Positions 1 through 8,290 are shown, counted from the stretch's first letter. The stretch is 22,169 nt of DNA from Ruminococcus sp. UBA3855 (GCA_002392545.1 DGHF01000238.1:1-22169), one strand, 5' to 3'. Translations and numbers: made by a program. Notes: generated from the sequence alone by a model not told the origin.

Positions 1-103
1 CAAAAGTACCATCCGGATAAAAGCGGAAAAAATCGTTCTCTTCCCATCCCTTACAGTAATAAATCCCATCATATCGCAGAGACATAGTTTCATCTTCTTT
101 CAT
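1..103 (-). CDS. Partial CDS, N-terminus of unknown protein
   Basis: The ATG (101-103) directly follows the TAA stop of the upstream lipoprotein gene (TAAATG), so the two are probably co-transcribed and translationally coupled. The visible 34 residues begin MKEDETMSLRYDG and end ...RFYPDGTF at the window edge. A second in-frame Met (residue 7) has an AAAGAAG stretch upstream and could be the real start. The pattern of an aromatic beta-strand followed by RFYPDGT recalls small uncharacterised beta-sheet proteins, but I do not recognise the family. There is no signal peptide in the visible part. The gene is cut by the window, so length and function are unknown. Confidence 0.6.
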   Translation of the reverse strand, partial: MKEDETMSLRYDGIYYCKGWEENDFFRFYPDGTF

Positions 104-1516
104 TTACTTTTTATAAGGATAAATAATCATTGTAAGGGTGTCTTCATTTGCATAACGCCAGTAGGTATTTTTCCCCTTCACAAAATCCAGTTCTGCAACA
201 CCATTCTGCATGAACAAATCATTCACGGCAAGATTTAACTGCTCCACGGAGCTGAACTGCACTTGAATACAATCCTGAACAGCCTGTTCTTTGGATACTT
301 GATTGAAGTCGTCAAAATGATATGTTTCAAGAAATGTTCCATGTGTTCTGAAATAATTCCTGTCCGTAGCGACACACTGCGGAATGAATATACTGTTTTC
401 GTAGTCAATTGTATGATTCCGGAGGAGCTGTTCATCTGTGATGCAGTAATAATTATGATTGACAAAATCCGCCGGAAGTGCTTCATATAATACAGAATCA
501 TCCCATGTAACATCAATCCAATAATAATTTCCATCCAGTAATACATAATTCCATGTATGATAATCGTCAGGCCAGCTTCCGCCTAAAACCTGTCCGGACT
601 GAACATCAAGTTGATTCATCAGCAGGGTAAAGGCTTTTGTATAGCCGTTGCACATGGTCTCACGGTTTACCAGACAATCATAAGCATTATAATAAATTTC
701 CGGATGCTCCACAGCAATCGCATATTTCACCAAATAATCATGAATATACAATACTTTATCATCCGGAGTTGCACCATCTGGAATGTAGGAGAGAATTTCA
801 GCCACTTTACGCTCTAATTCAGCACGAGCATTTCCGAGTTGTTCAACGGAAAATTTATTTTGCAGTTCAATTTTGAACATATTTTCCCGTCTTGCTTCGG
901 GGTCAACGTGTCCGAAAGAAAGGGTCAGGGGATACCACTGGCATTCATATTCATACCAGAAAATTTCTGGATGGTCTTCAAATACATAGTCTGCGATTTT
1001 GATAATATCTACTTCCTGCGGGTCAACATTGATGGGGAAGAGCGTTTCATAATTCATGAATGCCGTATAAAGCGTATCATACAATGCCAGCGCATCACCG
1101 GACAATGTACTTTTCCAGTATTCGGGACTTTTCAGGGGATTGACAACAATTTCCCGAACCGGCTCAGGGTTCGGAGGGAGTTCGTAAGGGTCGCCGATGT
1201 CGATTACTTCATTTTCATCGGGAATTCCCACGAATTCAGTTTCCGTTCCGGCAGTCGTGGCAGTCTCTGTCAATACAATGGTGGCGGTGGTGACGGCAGT
1301 GGTCTGAATGGGTGCAGTCGTTGTGGGAGCTGATTTCTGACCAAGGCGGACAGTTTGAGAAGGCTTTTTGGTTTCTTCCGGAGCGGTGGAAACAATGACA
1401 GCAGTCGTTTCCTGCGAGTCGGGGGAGGGCTTATTTTTTTTTCCGCATGATGCAAAGCCACACACACCAAGCACCACAATGCCAAGCATCACATACAAAG
1501 CGTTCTGACGATTCAT
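104..1516 (-). CDS. Lipoprotein with transglutaminase-like domain
   Basis: A 470-residue protein starting with a hydrophobic signal (residues 6-22) and a lipobox-like FAS-C, giving a probable lipidated Cys24 on the outer face of the membrane. Residues 30-125 are a Thr/Pro/Glu-rich linker. The C-terminal domain carries a transglutaminase/protease-like triad: Cys289 in ETMCNGYTKAF, His320 in DDYHTWNYV and Asp335 in YWIDVTWDD. The family (transglutaminase-like superfamily of bacterial extracellular proteins) includes peptidases and cross-linking enzymes. The substrate here is unknown; a role at the cell wall or on extracellular protein is an inference. The start is supported by an AGAAAGAAG ribosome site, and a sigma-A-like promoter lies about 30-60 bases upstream. 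It is followed without gap by another minus-strand gene. Confidence 0.85.
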   Translation of the reverse strand: MNRQNALYVMLGIVVLGVCGFASCGKKNKPSPDSQETTAVIVSTAPEETKKPSQTVRLGQKSAPTTTAPIQTTAVTTATIVLTETATTAGTETEFVGIPDENEVIDIGDPYELPPNPEPVREIVVNPLKSPEYWKSTLSGDALALYDTLYTAFMNYETLFPINVDPQEVDIIKIADYVFEDHPEIFWYEYECQWYPLTLSFGHVDPEARRENMFKIELQNKFSVEQLGNARAELERKVAEILSYIPDGATPDDKVLYIHDYLVKYAIAVEHPEIYYNAYDCLVNRETMCNGYTKAFTLLMNQLDVQSGQVLGGSWPDDYHTWNYVLLDGNYYWIDVTWDDSVLYEALPADFVNHNYYCITDEQLLRNHTIDYENSIFIPQCVATDRNYFRTHGTFLETYHFDDFNQVSKEQAVQDCIQVQFSSVEQLNLAVNDLFMQNGVAELDFVKGKNTYWRYANEDTLTMIIYPYKK

Positions 1517-1548
1517 AAAATCACTTCTTTCTTTTGTTCTATTGTGAT

Positions 1549-1577
1549 ATTATAGCACAATTCCAGAGAAAAAGCAA
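1549..1577 (-). promoter_or_regulatory. Sigma-A promoter for the transglutaminase lipoprotein gene
   Basis: Read on the minus strand: -35 TTGCTT (1577-1572), 17-base spacer, -10 TATAAT (1554-1549). The -10 is perfect and the -35 weak. The -35 lies next to the U-tract of the upstream tRNA terminator, so tRNA transcription ends just where this promoter begins. Confidence 0.65.
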
Positions 1578-1578
1578 G

Positions 1579-1622
1579 AAAAAAAGAAAAGTTGTCAGAC
1601 TTTTATAAAAACCTGACAACTT
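1579..1622 (-). terminator. Rho-independent terminator of the tRNA-Leu pair
   Basis: On the minus strand a 10-bp perfect stem (AAGTTGTCAG / CTGACAACTT, 1622-1613 and 1598-1589) closes a 14-base loop and is followed by a T-rich run. It lies about 33 bases after the 3' end of the second tRNA. Confidence 0.8.
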
Positions 1623-1655
1623 CCCTAAAAAAGCCTCCAACAAAGCGAACACCAA

Positions 1656-1742
1656 TGGTGCGGATAAAAGGACTTGAACCTTCACCCCCTTGCGAGGACT
1701 AGCACCTGAAGCTAGCGCGTCTGCCAATTCCGCCATATCCGC
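1656..1742 (-). tRNA. tRNA-Leu (anticodon CAG)
   Basis: An 87-base tRNA including an encoded CCA end (1658-1656). Acceptor stem GCGGATA/TATCCGC with discriminator A, anticodon stem CTAGC/GCTAG, and 7-base loop TTCAGGT giving anticodon CAG (reads CUG). It has the long variable arm of a class II tRNA (stem CCT/AGG around a CGCA loop) and a T-arm containing GGTTCAAGTCC. It is nearly identical to the upstream copy at 1779-1865; the clearest difference is in the variable arm. Confidence 0.95.
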
Positions 1743-1778
1743 ATACATTCTATAAAACTGAATCTCACAAAAGGGAAG

Positions 1779-1865
1779 TGGTGCGGATAAAAGGACTTGA
1801 ACCTTCACCTTCTTGCGAAGACTAGCACCTGAAGCTAGCGCGTCTGCCAATTCCGCCATATCCGC
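1779..1865 (-). tRNA. tRNA-Leu (anticodon CAG), second copy
   Basis: Same acceptor, D-arm, anticodon stem-loop and T-arm as the neighbour at 1656-1742, with encoded CCA (1781-1779). The variable arm reads TCTT-CGC-AAGA, against CCT-CGCA-AGG in the other copy, so pairing is kept. It is the first gene after the consensus promoter at 1898-1926 and is separated from its sister by 36 bases. Confidence 0.95.
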
Positions 1866-1897
1866 ATTTTTCACTGTTGTGATTTCCAACAGTATCT

Positions 1898-1926
1898 ATT
1901 ATATCACAACGAAATTCATTTGTCAA
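1898..1926 (-). promoter_or_regulatory. Perfect consensus sigma-A promoter of the tRNA-Leu pair
   Basis: Minus strand: TTGACA (1926-1921), 17-base spacer, TATAAT (1903-1898). All twelve positions match consensus, as expected for a stable-RNA promoter. Transcription would start about 25 bases upstream of the first tRNA. Confidence 0.9.
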
Positions 1927-1930
1927 GTGT

Positions 1931-1972
1931 TTTTGAAAAATTTTTTTAAAAAAATGATTTTTTTTAAAAAAG
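1931..1972. other. A/T-tract block between divergent promoters
   Basis: Almost pure A/T runs, including TTTTTTTAAAAAAA at 1941-1954 and T8A6 at about 1958-1971. The block sits just upstream of the tRNA promoter on one side and the desulfurase promoter on the other. Its position fits an UP-element-like RNA polymerase alpha-subunit contact region, or intrinsically bent DNA. The role is inferred from position and composition only. Confidence 0.5.
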
Positions 1973-1974
1973 AC

Positions 1975-2003
1975 TGGAAATACATCTGAAAATGTGTTAT
2001 AAT
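1975..2003 (+). promoter_or_regulatory. Extended -10 promoter of the desulfurase-thiI operon
   Basis: -35 TGGAAA (1975-1980, 4 of 6), 17-base spacer, -10 TATAAT (1998-2003) preceded by TG-N, an extended -10. The start codon follows 38 bases later with an AGAAAGAAG ribosome site. Confidence 0.7.
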
Positions 2004-2041
2004 AGAAGATAGTCTGTATTAACATAGAAAGAAGTGAAACT

Positions 2042-3178
2042 ATGGCAATTTATCTGGATAATGCCGCCACAACCAAACCAGCAGAGGAAGTTGTTACCAC
2101 TATCACAGAATGTCTCACGGAACATTATGGAAATCCTTCATCTCTGCATAAAATCGGATTGGATGCTGAACTCATCATGACACAGGCAAGAAAGAACCTC
2201 GCTCAGGCAATCGGTGACGAGCCGAATACCATTCTTTTCACGTCTGGCGCAACCGAAAGCAGTAACCTCGCCATCAGAGGGGCAGGGGAATGCTATGGAA
2301 AACGGAAAAAGCATATTGTCACATCCGCCGTTGAACACGCAAGCGTGAAAAGTACCATTGACTCACTGGAGGAACAGGGATTTACAGTGACCAGAATTTT
2401 CCCTGACCAGAACGGCGAATTTCAGGCGGATGATTTCATCAATGCCGTCAATGAAAATACATTTCTTGTCAGTATGATGATGGTGGAAAATGAAACAGGT
2501 CGAATTTTACCGGTCAAAGATGTTTTTCGTGCTGTCAAGAGAAAGTACCCTGATGTGATTCTGCATTGTGATGCTGTGCAAGCGTTTATGAAATTCCCTG
2601 TCAAGGCGAATGAACTCAAAGCGGACTTAATTTCTATGAGTGCGCATAAAATTCACGGTGCAAAGGGTACAGGGGCTTTATACATCCGCAAAGGTATCCG
2701 CTTAAAGCCCATCATTACAGGCGGAAAGCAGGAAAGGGCTATCCGAGCCGGCACAGAATCCGTTCCATTGATTGCCGGATTCGGGAAAGCTGTCGAAATC
2801 ATGCAACCCACCATTCAGGAACGCTTCACCAAAATGCAGGAGCTGAAAAAGGAATTGCTGTCCATGCTTGCCAATATGGAAGATATTACCATCAACAGCA
2901 GTGAAAAGGGAACGCCCTACATTGTGAATTTTTCCGTGAAGGGCATCCGCTCAGAAATCATGCTCCATTTTCTGGAAAGCAAGGAAATTTATGTTTCCAG
3001 CGGTTCAGCTTGTTCCAAAGGCAAGCAAAGCGGTGTACTGGATGCATATAAAATCCCTGACACACTGGCAGATTGTGCAATTCGTGTAAGCTTTTCAGAG
3101 GAAACAACCATTCACGACCTCCGCATTCTGGCAGAAGCCATTCATGAAGGACAAAAAAGTTTAATTCATAAAAAATAA
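2042..3178 (+). CDS. nifS: Cysteine desulfurase (NifS/IscS family)
   Basis: A 378-residue PLP enzyme that takes sulfur from L-cysteine as a persulfide and releases alanine. Visible family marks: N-terminal YLDNAATT, SGATES (68-73), His99 in VEHAS, CDAVQ (Asp177, Gln180), PLP lysine Lys203 in SAHKIHG, and the persulfide Cys324 in SSGSACSKG on the mobile loop. Length is normal for the family. It is first gene of an operon that ends in thiI, and no iscU, iscR or fdx lies beside it. Established knowledge: desulfurases encoded next to thiI in Firmicutes serve as dedicated sulfur donors to ThiI (B. subtilis NifZ). I infer that role here rather than general Fe-S assembly. Confidence 0.93.
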   Translation: MAIYLDNAATTKPAEEVVTTITECLTEHYGNPSSLHKIGLDAELIMTQARKNLAQAIGDEPNTILFTSGATESSNLAIRGAGECYGKRKKHIVTSAVEHASVKSTIDSLEEQGFTVTRIFPDQNGEFQADDFINAVNENTFLVSMMMVENETGRILPVKDVFRAVKRKYPDVILHCDAVQAFMKFPVKANELKADLISMSAHKIHGAKGTGALYIRKGIRLKPIITGGKQERAIRAGTESVPLIAGFGKAVEIMQPTIQERFTKMQELKKELLSMLANMEDITINSSEKGTPYIVNFSVKGIRSEIMLHFLESKEIYVSSGSACSKGKQSGVLDAYKIPDTLADCAIRVSFSEETTIHDLRILAEAIHEGQKSLIHKK

Positions 3179-3190
3179 CGAGGTATCCAC

Positions 3191-3976
3191 ATGAAAAAAT
3201 TCGACATTGATAACGGAAATGTTTTCGACTGGGGAAAAACTTCTCAGGATTATGCAAAATTCAGAGATATTTACCCACCAGAATTTTATCAGATGCTCAT
3301 TCACAGGAATATTGGCACAATGAGACAAAATATTCTCGATTTAGGCACGGGGACAGGCGTTATCCCTAGAAATATGTATTCATATGGTGCACATTGGACA
3401 GGAATTGACATTGCAGAAAATCAAATTGCACAGGCGCAAATCTTAGCCAAAACAAACAATATGCAGATTGATTTTCAAGCCGTTTCAGCGGAAGAATGTC
3501 ATTTTCCTGAAAATCATTTCGACATTGTGACCGCCTGTCAATGTTTCTGGTATTTCGACCCTGAAAAGCTGATGCCCATTTTGAAAAGGATTCTCAAGCC
3601 AGAGGGAAGGCTCTGTATCTTACAAATGGAATGGCTGCCGTTTGAGGATAAAACCGCCCTCGCAAGTGAAAACCTCGTTTTGAAATATAATCCTGAATGG
3701 AGCGGAGCAGGGGAAACCCGTCATCCGGTACTCATTCCGGAACATATTCTGAAAGACATGGAGCTGATTCATCACGAAGAATGGGATATTGAAATTCCGT
3801 TTACCCGTGAAACATGGAACGGCAGAATGAAAGCTTGTCGGGGAGTGGGTGCATCTCTCTCAGAATCTGACTTGAAAACATGGGAAAGGGAACATCAGGC
3901 ATTATTGGAACGTATCGTTCCGCAAACGTTTAACATCCTGCATTATGTTGCTATGGCAGAATTAAGATTGAAATAA
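3191..3976 (+). CDS. Class I SAM-dependent methyltransferase
   Basis: A 261-residue protein with a Rossmann methyltransferase core: motif I ILDLGTGTG (48-56), acidic residue of motif II in GIDIAENQI (71-79), then FDIVTACQCFWYFDPE in the motif IV region and LKPEGRL (136-141) as motif VI. It is closest in style to the UbiE/Methyltransf_11 type. GAGG (3180-3183) precedes the ATG and the gap to the desulfurase is only 12 bases, so co-transcription is very likely. The substrate cannot be read from the sequence. Its place between a desulfurase and thiI raises a tRNA- or thiol-related role, but a chance passenger is equally possible. Confidence 0.85.
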   Translation: MKKFDIDNGNVFDWGKTSQDYAKFRDIYPPEFYQMLIHRNIGTMRQNILDLGTGTGVIPRNMYSYGAHWTGIDIAENQIAQAQILAKTNNMQIDFQAVSAEECHFPENHFDIVTACQCFWYFDPEKLMPILKRILKPEGRLCILQMEWLPFEDKTALASENLVLKYNPEWSGAGETRHPVLIPEHILKDMELIHHEEWDIEIPFTRETWNGRMKACRGVGASLSESDLKTWEREHQALLERIVPQTFNILHYVAMAELRLK

Positions 3977-3997
3977 ATTTCTGAAAGGAATTGAATT

Positions 3998-5176
3998 ATG
4001 AAAGAAATTATTCTTGTCAAATATGGTGAAATGGCTCTCAAAGGGCAGAACAAAGGCACATTTGAGGACATTTTATTTAAAAATATCAAGTACCGCCTGA
4101 AATCAATGGGAAAATTTTCTTACAGTCGGGCGCAGTCAACAATTTACATTGAACCTATGGAAGAAAATATTCTCCCTGATGAAGTCATTGACCGTCTGAA
4201 AAAAGTATTCGGCATTGCAACCCTCTGCAAAGCCTGTGTCTGTGAAAAGGATTTCAGCGACGTTTCCGCAAAAGCGATTGAATATCTTCGTGAAACGCTG
4301 GAAGATGCAAAATCTTTCAAGGTGGAGGCGAAACGTGCCGACAAAACATTCCCCATGAAATCGCCTGAAATTTGCAGTGAACTTGGCGGAATCCTTGCTG
4401 AAAACTATCCTCATCTGACTGTAGACGTTCACAACCCTGAAATTACCGTCATCGCTGATATTCGTGATACGAATGCTTATGTTTATGCGGATAAAATCAG
4501 AGGGGCTGGCGGTCTTCCGTTGGGAAGCAGTGGAAAAGCAATGCTGTTATTGTCGGGAGGAATTGACAGCCCTGTTGCCGGATATATGATGGCGAAAAGG
4601 GGAATTCATATTTCAGCGATTCATTTTGTCAGTCCGCCTTACACCTCTGACCGTGCATTACTGAAAGTTGAGGAACTTTGTCAGAAAATGACGGATTATT
4701 GTGGAGACATTCGTTTCTATTGTGTGCCCTTTACGAAGATTCAGGAACAGTTGAAACTGAGATGCCCCGAAGAATATTTCACCATCCTGATGCGCCGTCT
4801 CATGATGATAATAGCGCAGGAAATCGCCAAAAAAGATGATAATGTTGCACTGATTACCGGCGAAAGTGTCGGACAAGTGGCAAGTCAGACCATGCAGGCA
4901 ATGGTTTGCACAGATGCCGTTTGTCATATTCCGGTATTCCGTCCGTGCATTGGTCTGGACAAGACGGAAATTATCGAAATTGCAAGAAAGATTGATACAT
5001 TTGACATTTCAGTACAGCCTTATGAAGATTGTTGTACTGTGTTTACCCCTCGTCACCCGAAAATTCGCCCTCAGTTGGAGCAAATCGAAAAAGCACAGGA
5101 AAAGGGAAATTTTGCAGAGCTGATTCAGGAAGCAGTCGACGGCACGGAAATGAAGGTTTTCAGGGTGAATCTGTAA
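3998..5176 (+). CDS. thiI: ThiI, tRNA 4-thiouridine sulfurtransferase
   Basis: A 392-residue protein with the N-terminal ferredoxin-like and THUMP domains (about 1-165) and the PP-loop adenylation domain with SGGIDSPVA (186-194). The conserved TGESVGQVASQT (287-298) and PYEDCCTVFTPRHP (341-354) follow. It activates tRNA U8 with ATP and inserts sulfur to make s4U; in many bacteria it also feeds ThiS for thiazole synthesis. It ends after the PP-loop domain and lacks the C-terminal rhodanese domain of E. coli ThiI (482 residues), the short form usual in Firmicutes. The conserved Cys345/Cys346 pair is then the likely sulfur-handling site. The ribosome site AAAGGAA lies just upstream and the gap to the methyltransferase is 21 bases. 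Confidence 0.95.
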   Translation: MKEIILVKYGEMALKGQNKGTFEDILFKNIKYRLKSMGKFSYSRAQSTIYIEPMEENILPDEVIDRLKKVFGIATLCKACVCEKDFSDVSAKAIEYLRETLEDAKSFKVEAKRADKTFPMKSPEICSELGGILAENYPHLTVDVHNPEITVIADIRDTNAYVYADKIRGAGGLPLGSSGKAMLLLSGGIDSPVAGYMMAKRGIHISAIHFVSPPYTSDRALLKVEELCQKMTDYCGDIRFYCVPFTKIQEQLKLRCPEEYFTILMRRLMMIIAQEIAKKDDNVALITGESVGQVASQTMQAMVCTDAVCHIPVFRPCIGLDKTEIIEIARKIDTFDISVQPYEDCCTVFTPRHPKIRPQLEQIEKAQEKGNFAELIQEAVDGTEMKVFRVNL

Positions 5177-5277
5177 AATTTGTGAAAAAACAGCATTTTC
5201 TTTTGTGGAGACTGACGAATTTTCAGGAATTGTAGTCAAATCAGTTCACATTTTCCGAAAATCTTGTAATAAGTCCC

Positions 5278-5306
5278 TTGACAAAACAGATATGGTGTTG
5301 TAAAAT
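5278..5306 (+). promoter_or_regulatory. Sigma-A promoter of the sortase/SpoIID operon
   Basis: TTGACA (5278-5283), 17-base spacer, TAAAAT (5301-5306). The ATG follows at 5340 with a strong GGAGGT at 5328-5333. No convincing terminator was found between thiI and this promoter, so some read-through from thiI is possible. Confidence 0.8.
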
Positions 5307-5339
5307 GGTTTTGAGTAACTATCAACTGGAGGTAGGTCT

Positions 5340-7367
5340 ATGAGCATTTTATCGGAAGACCGTGATGCAGAAATTGCTGCAATTCTGGCTTCTACTCCGG
5401 CAGGTTTACCAAAGAAAAAAGAACCTGCTCCCGAAGAAAAAAAACCACTGACGGATGAAGAGGTTCTGCAACAGATTCTGAACCCTCCTCCGCCACCGCC
5501 TGAACCCATTGTTCAGCAAGTTAAACTTCAGCCTGTTCCGCAGGTTTCATCAAAAGACAAATATAAGGCTATCAAGTCCGCCATGCGTGAAAAAGAAGAA
5601 CAGCAGAACCGTGAAAATCAGGAGCAAATGAAGCTTCTGAAACGACAGCTTGAAATTTCTGAACCGCTTGCACCTGCTGAACCTGTCCCACAACCCGAAA
5701 AAGTTCCTGTCATTTCCGGTGTAACTGTGGAACAAAGTCAGCCCCTCAAAGAACCGGAAACATTCACTTCCATTCATGACATCCCGAAACCGGAAGAAAT
5801 TTCTCCCGTTCCGGAAACACCTGTCAATCCTGAACTTGTTCAGCAGGAAGAAATTACCGCTCCCCCCACAGAGAAAACCAAAGAGGCTGTTTCAGATAAA
5901 ATGACACCTTCCGAACCAGAAAAACCATCATTTACAGAAAATGACCCCTTTTTCAGCAGTGATTATGAAGGAGTTGACACCATTCCCGATGAGCTTTCTT
6001 TCATGGAAGAGCCTGTTTCTTTGGAATCGGATGTGGACGATTTCAGGGAAGAACCTCCTGTCCGTGAATATATCCCCAAGAAGGAGCGGACACAATCATT
6101 GTCATTTTCCGAAGTTGTTCCCGAACCTCAGCCAGTTCCGGATTTTTCAGAAGAGCCAGCTCCTGAACAGATTGACGAACCATCCGTTCCGCCTGTTCCG
6201 ATGCAAAAGCCCAAGCCCGCCCCAAAATCGAAAAAATCCTCACAACCTGCCAAAAAGGAGAAAAGTGATGCACCTGTGAAGAAGAAAAAAACCTCTTCCG
6301 ATTCTGAAGAAACTTCTGTGAAAAAGACAAAAAAGAAGAAAAAGAAAAAGTCACTGGGACAGCGTTTCATTGAATTGTTTCCACAGAAGGGGGACGATGC
6401 ATTTGAGATTGTCCGGAAATTGATTTTCCTTGCCTCTGCGATTATTTTTATCATTTGCATTGGTTTAATTGGAAAGTACTTCTATGACAATTACAAGAAT
6501 CAGCAAATGAATACTGCGGTTTCGGATATTTATAATCCTACTGCAACGGAATCCCCCGAAGATGCTACCGAACCCCCGACAATGGTCAATGAAGAGGGCG
6601 AAACACAGGAACTTTTCCTGAAACTCCCGACAGTTGATAATCTGCTTTCTATCAATCCTGATGTCGTGGGCTGGATTCATATTCCGGATACTCCCATTGA
6701 TTATGCGGTATTACAGCACCGTGACCCCGAAACTGCAAACAATTATTACCTTGACAAGAATATCTATTTGCAGTCCGAAAAAGCAGGTTCTATCTTCTTG
6801 GATTACCGTGCAAATTTCGACGTAGTAGAAGAGGGAACAGCCGAAAGAGCAAGACCCAATTCTCAGAATCTCATTATCTATGGGCATAATATGCATGATT
6901 ATTCCATGTTTGGAAGTCTCAAACGCTATATCAATGAGGAAGATTTCTATGACAGTCACCCCATTATTTACCTGAATTCCAATTACAGGGAATACCAGTA
7001 TAAAGTATTTGGAATGATTATTGTAGACATTGCCGACAATACAGAAACAGCCTTTGATTATTGGAATACGCTCAATTTCCCTGATGAGGAAAAATTCTAT
7101 GATTATGTGAACGAAGTCAAAAGACGTACGGTTCGCCTGACGGATGTGGATGTCACATATGGTGACCAGATTCTGACACTCTCCACATGCAACAGCACAT
7201 TTTCAGAAGGTCGTCTGGTTGTATTTGCACGTCTTGTCCGTGACGGGGAAGACCCCAAGGAAGGTTGTACCAGCGTTGAAAATCCCAATATCAAGTGGCC
7301 AAACAGCTATTACAAATGGCGCAAAAACACTTATGACCCGAACGCTGCATTTGAGCCGTATGGTTAA
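5340..7367 (+). CDS. Class B-type sortase with long Pro/Glu/Lys-rich N-terminal region
   Basis: 675 residues. The C-terminal part (about 425-635) is a class B sortase transpeptidase: DVVGWIHIPDTPIDY, His516 in LIIYGHNM, Cys617 in TLSTCNS and Arg625 in EGRLVVFARL. The membrane anchor is at about 360-380. Residues 1-355 are disordered-looking: acidic and Pro-rich, with a run of six prolines (49-54) and a Lys cluster (329-337) just before the membrane helix. Positive-inside logic places this tail in the cytoplasm. Typical sortase B proteins are about 220-300 residues, so the tail is extraordinary. A short SrtB paralogue follows 34 bases later. Sortases join surface proteins to peptidoglycan or to each other; no substrate with a sorting signal is in the window. 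Confidence 0.9.
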   Translation: MSILSEDRDAEIAAILASTPAGLPKKKEPAPEEKKPLTDEEVLQQILNPPPPPPEPIVQQVKLQPVPQVSSKDKYKAIKSAMREKEEQQNRENQEQMKLLKRQLEISEPLAPAEPVPQPEKVPVISGVTVEQSQPLKEPETFTSIHDIPKPEEISPVPETPVNPELVQQEEITAPPTEKTKEAVSDKMTPSEPEKPSFTENDPFFSSDYEGVDTIPDELSFMEEPVSLESDVDDFREEPPVREYIPKKERTQSLSFSEVVPEPQPVPDFSEEPAPEQIDEPSVPPVPMQKPKPAPKSKKSSQPAKKEKSDAPVKKKKTSSDSEETSVKKTKKKKKKKSLGQRFIELFPQKGDDAFEIVRKLIFLASAIIFIICIGLIGKYFYDNYKNQQMNTAVSDIYNPTATESPEDATEPPTMVNEEGETQELFLKLPTVDNLLSINPDVVGWIHIPDTPIDYAVLQHRDPETANNYYLDKNIYLQSEKAGSIFLDYRANFDVVEEGTAERARPNSQNLIIYGHNMHDYSMFGSLKRYINEEDFYDSHPIIYLNSNYREYQYKVFGMIIVDIADNTETAFDYWNTLNFPDEEKFYDYVNEVKRRTVRLTDVDVTYGDQILTLSTCNSTFSEGRLVVFARLVRDGEDPKEGCTSVENPNIKWPNSYYKWRKNTYDPNAAFEPYG

Positions 7368-7401
7368 TAATGAATCATAGAAACAAAGAAAGGATGATAA
7401 C

Positions 7402-8280
7402 ATGTCAAAAAATCAGAAAAGTGACAGCAAGATGTCACCCAAGCAAAGAAATATTGTGATTGTGTCCATTGTCTGCCTGCTTGCCCTGATTGGTGCAGTG
7501 GTGGCAATTGTCGCAAAACCTAAGGAAGAACCTGTTCAGCCTGTTGCACAGGTGGAAACTACTCCCCCTGAAACTACAGAAGCCGAAACCGAAGCTCCTG
7601 AAACCACCGAACCCGAAACTGAACCGCCTGTTACGGAAGAAGTAGAGCTTGAACTGACTGACCGTGCCAAGGAATTGCTTGCACAGAATCCCGATACAAG
7701 GGGATGGATAAAAGTGGAACATACCGATGTTGATAACCCTGTTGTCCAGAGTGAAGACAACGAGTATTATCTTGACCACAGTTTTGAAAAACAGCCGTTC
7801 CGTGCCGGAGCTGTTTTCATGGATTATCGGGACATTTTCGGATGGAAAGAATCGGAACAATCGACAAACATCATTCTTTACGGTCACAATATGGCAAATA
7901 ATACCATGTTCGGCTCATTGCGCCGTTACCGTCAGGATTATTCCTACTATAAGACAGCACCGTTTATTGAACTTTCCTCTAATTACAAGACTTATAAATA
8001 TGTTATCTTTGCAAATCCCATCACAGACGGAAGTGCAGAAGCCACTTGGAGATATTGGGACATGGAAGACCTTTCAAACAAGGAAGAATTCACAGCCTAT
8101 GTTGAAACCGCTAAGCAGAAAAGTCTTTCCAAAATCCCGATTGATGTGGAATATGGTGATAAAATTTTAACATTGTCCACATGTTATTCTGATGCGGATG
8201 ATTCCCGTTTCCTGATTATTGCTAGAAGACTCCGTGAGGGAGAATCAGAAGGGGAACTGCTTGCTAAAATCATGGAATAA
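7402..8280 (+). CDS. Class B-type sortase
   Basis: 292 residues: short basic N-terminus, one membrane helix (about 18-38), a Glu/Thr/Pro-rich spacer (40-85) and a sortase B domain. The catalytic residues are His162 in ILYGHNMAN, Cys261 in TLSTCYS and Arg269 in DSRFLIIARR. It is a paralogue of the preceding gene over the catalytic domain (shared RGWI/VGWI, FMDYR/FLDYR, GHNM, FGSL and LTLSTC blocks) but has a normal-sized N-terminus. The ribosome site GAAAGGATG precedes the ATG. Tandem sortases with different N-termini suggest two substrates or two steps of one assembly. The downstream SpoIID-domain gene is 10 bases away. Confidence 0.92.
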   Translation: MSKNQKSDSKMSPKQRNIVIVSIVCLLALIGAVVAIVAKPKEEPVQPVAQVETTPPETTEAETEAPETTEPETEPPVTEEVELELTDRAKELLAQNPDTRGWIKVEHTDVDNPVVQSEDNEYYLDHSFEKQPFRAGAVFMDYRDIFGWKESEQSTNIILYGHNMANNTMFGSLRRYRQDYSYYKTAPFIELSSNYKTYKYVIFANPITDGSAEATWRYWDMEDLSNKEEFTAYVETAKQKSLSKIPIDVEYGDKILTLSTCYSDADDSRFLIIARRLREGESEGELLAKIME

Positions 8281-8290
8281 TGAGGCTTTT

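Noticed and set aside
839..1333. Plus-strand open frame of 164 codons opposite the transglutaminase lipoprotein gene
   Set aside because: It has no ribosome site, its product has no recognisable motif, and the opposite strand holds a full gene with signal peptide and catalytic triad.
1656..1865. Direct repeat suggesting a mobile-element attachment site
   Set aside because: The repeated units are complete tRNA-Leu genes with good cloverleafs; no integrase or inserted DNA lies between them.
1866..2041. Riboswitch (for example TPP) upstream of the desulfurase-thiI operon
   Set aside because: The leader between the -10 box and the start codon is only about 38 bases, too short for a known riboswitch.
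5177..5277. Terminator after thiI
   Set aside because: Only 4-5 base AT stems were found, without a following T-run.
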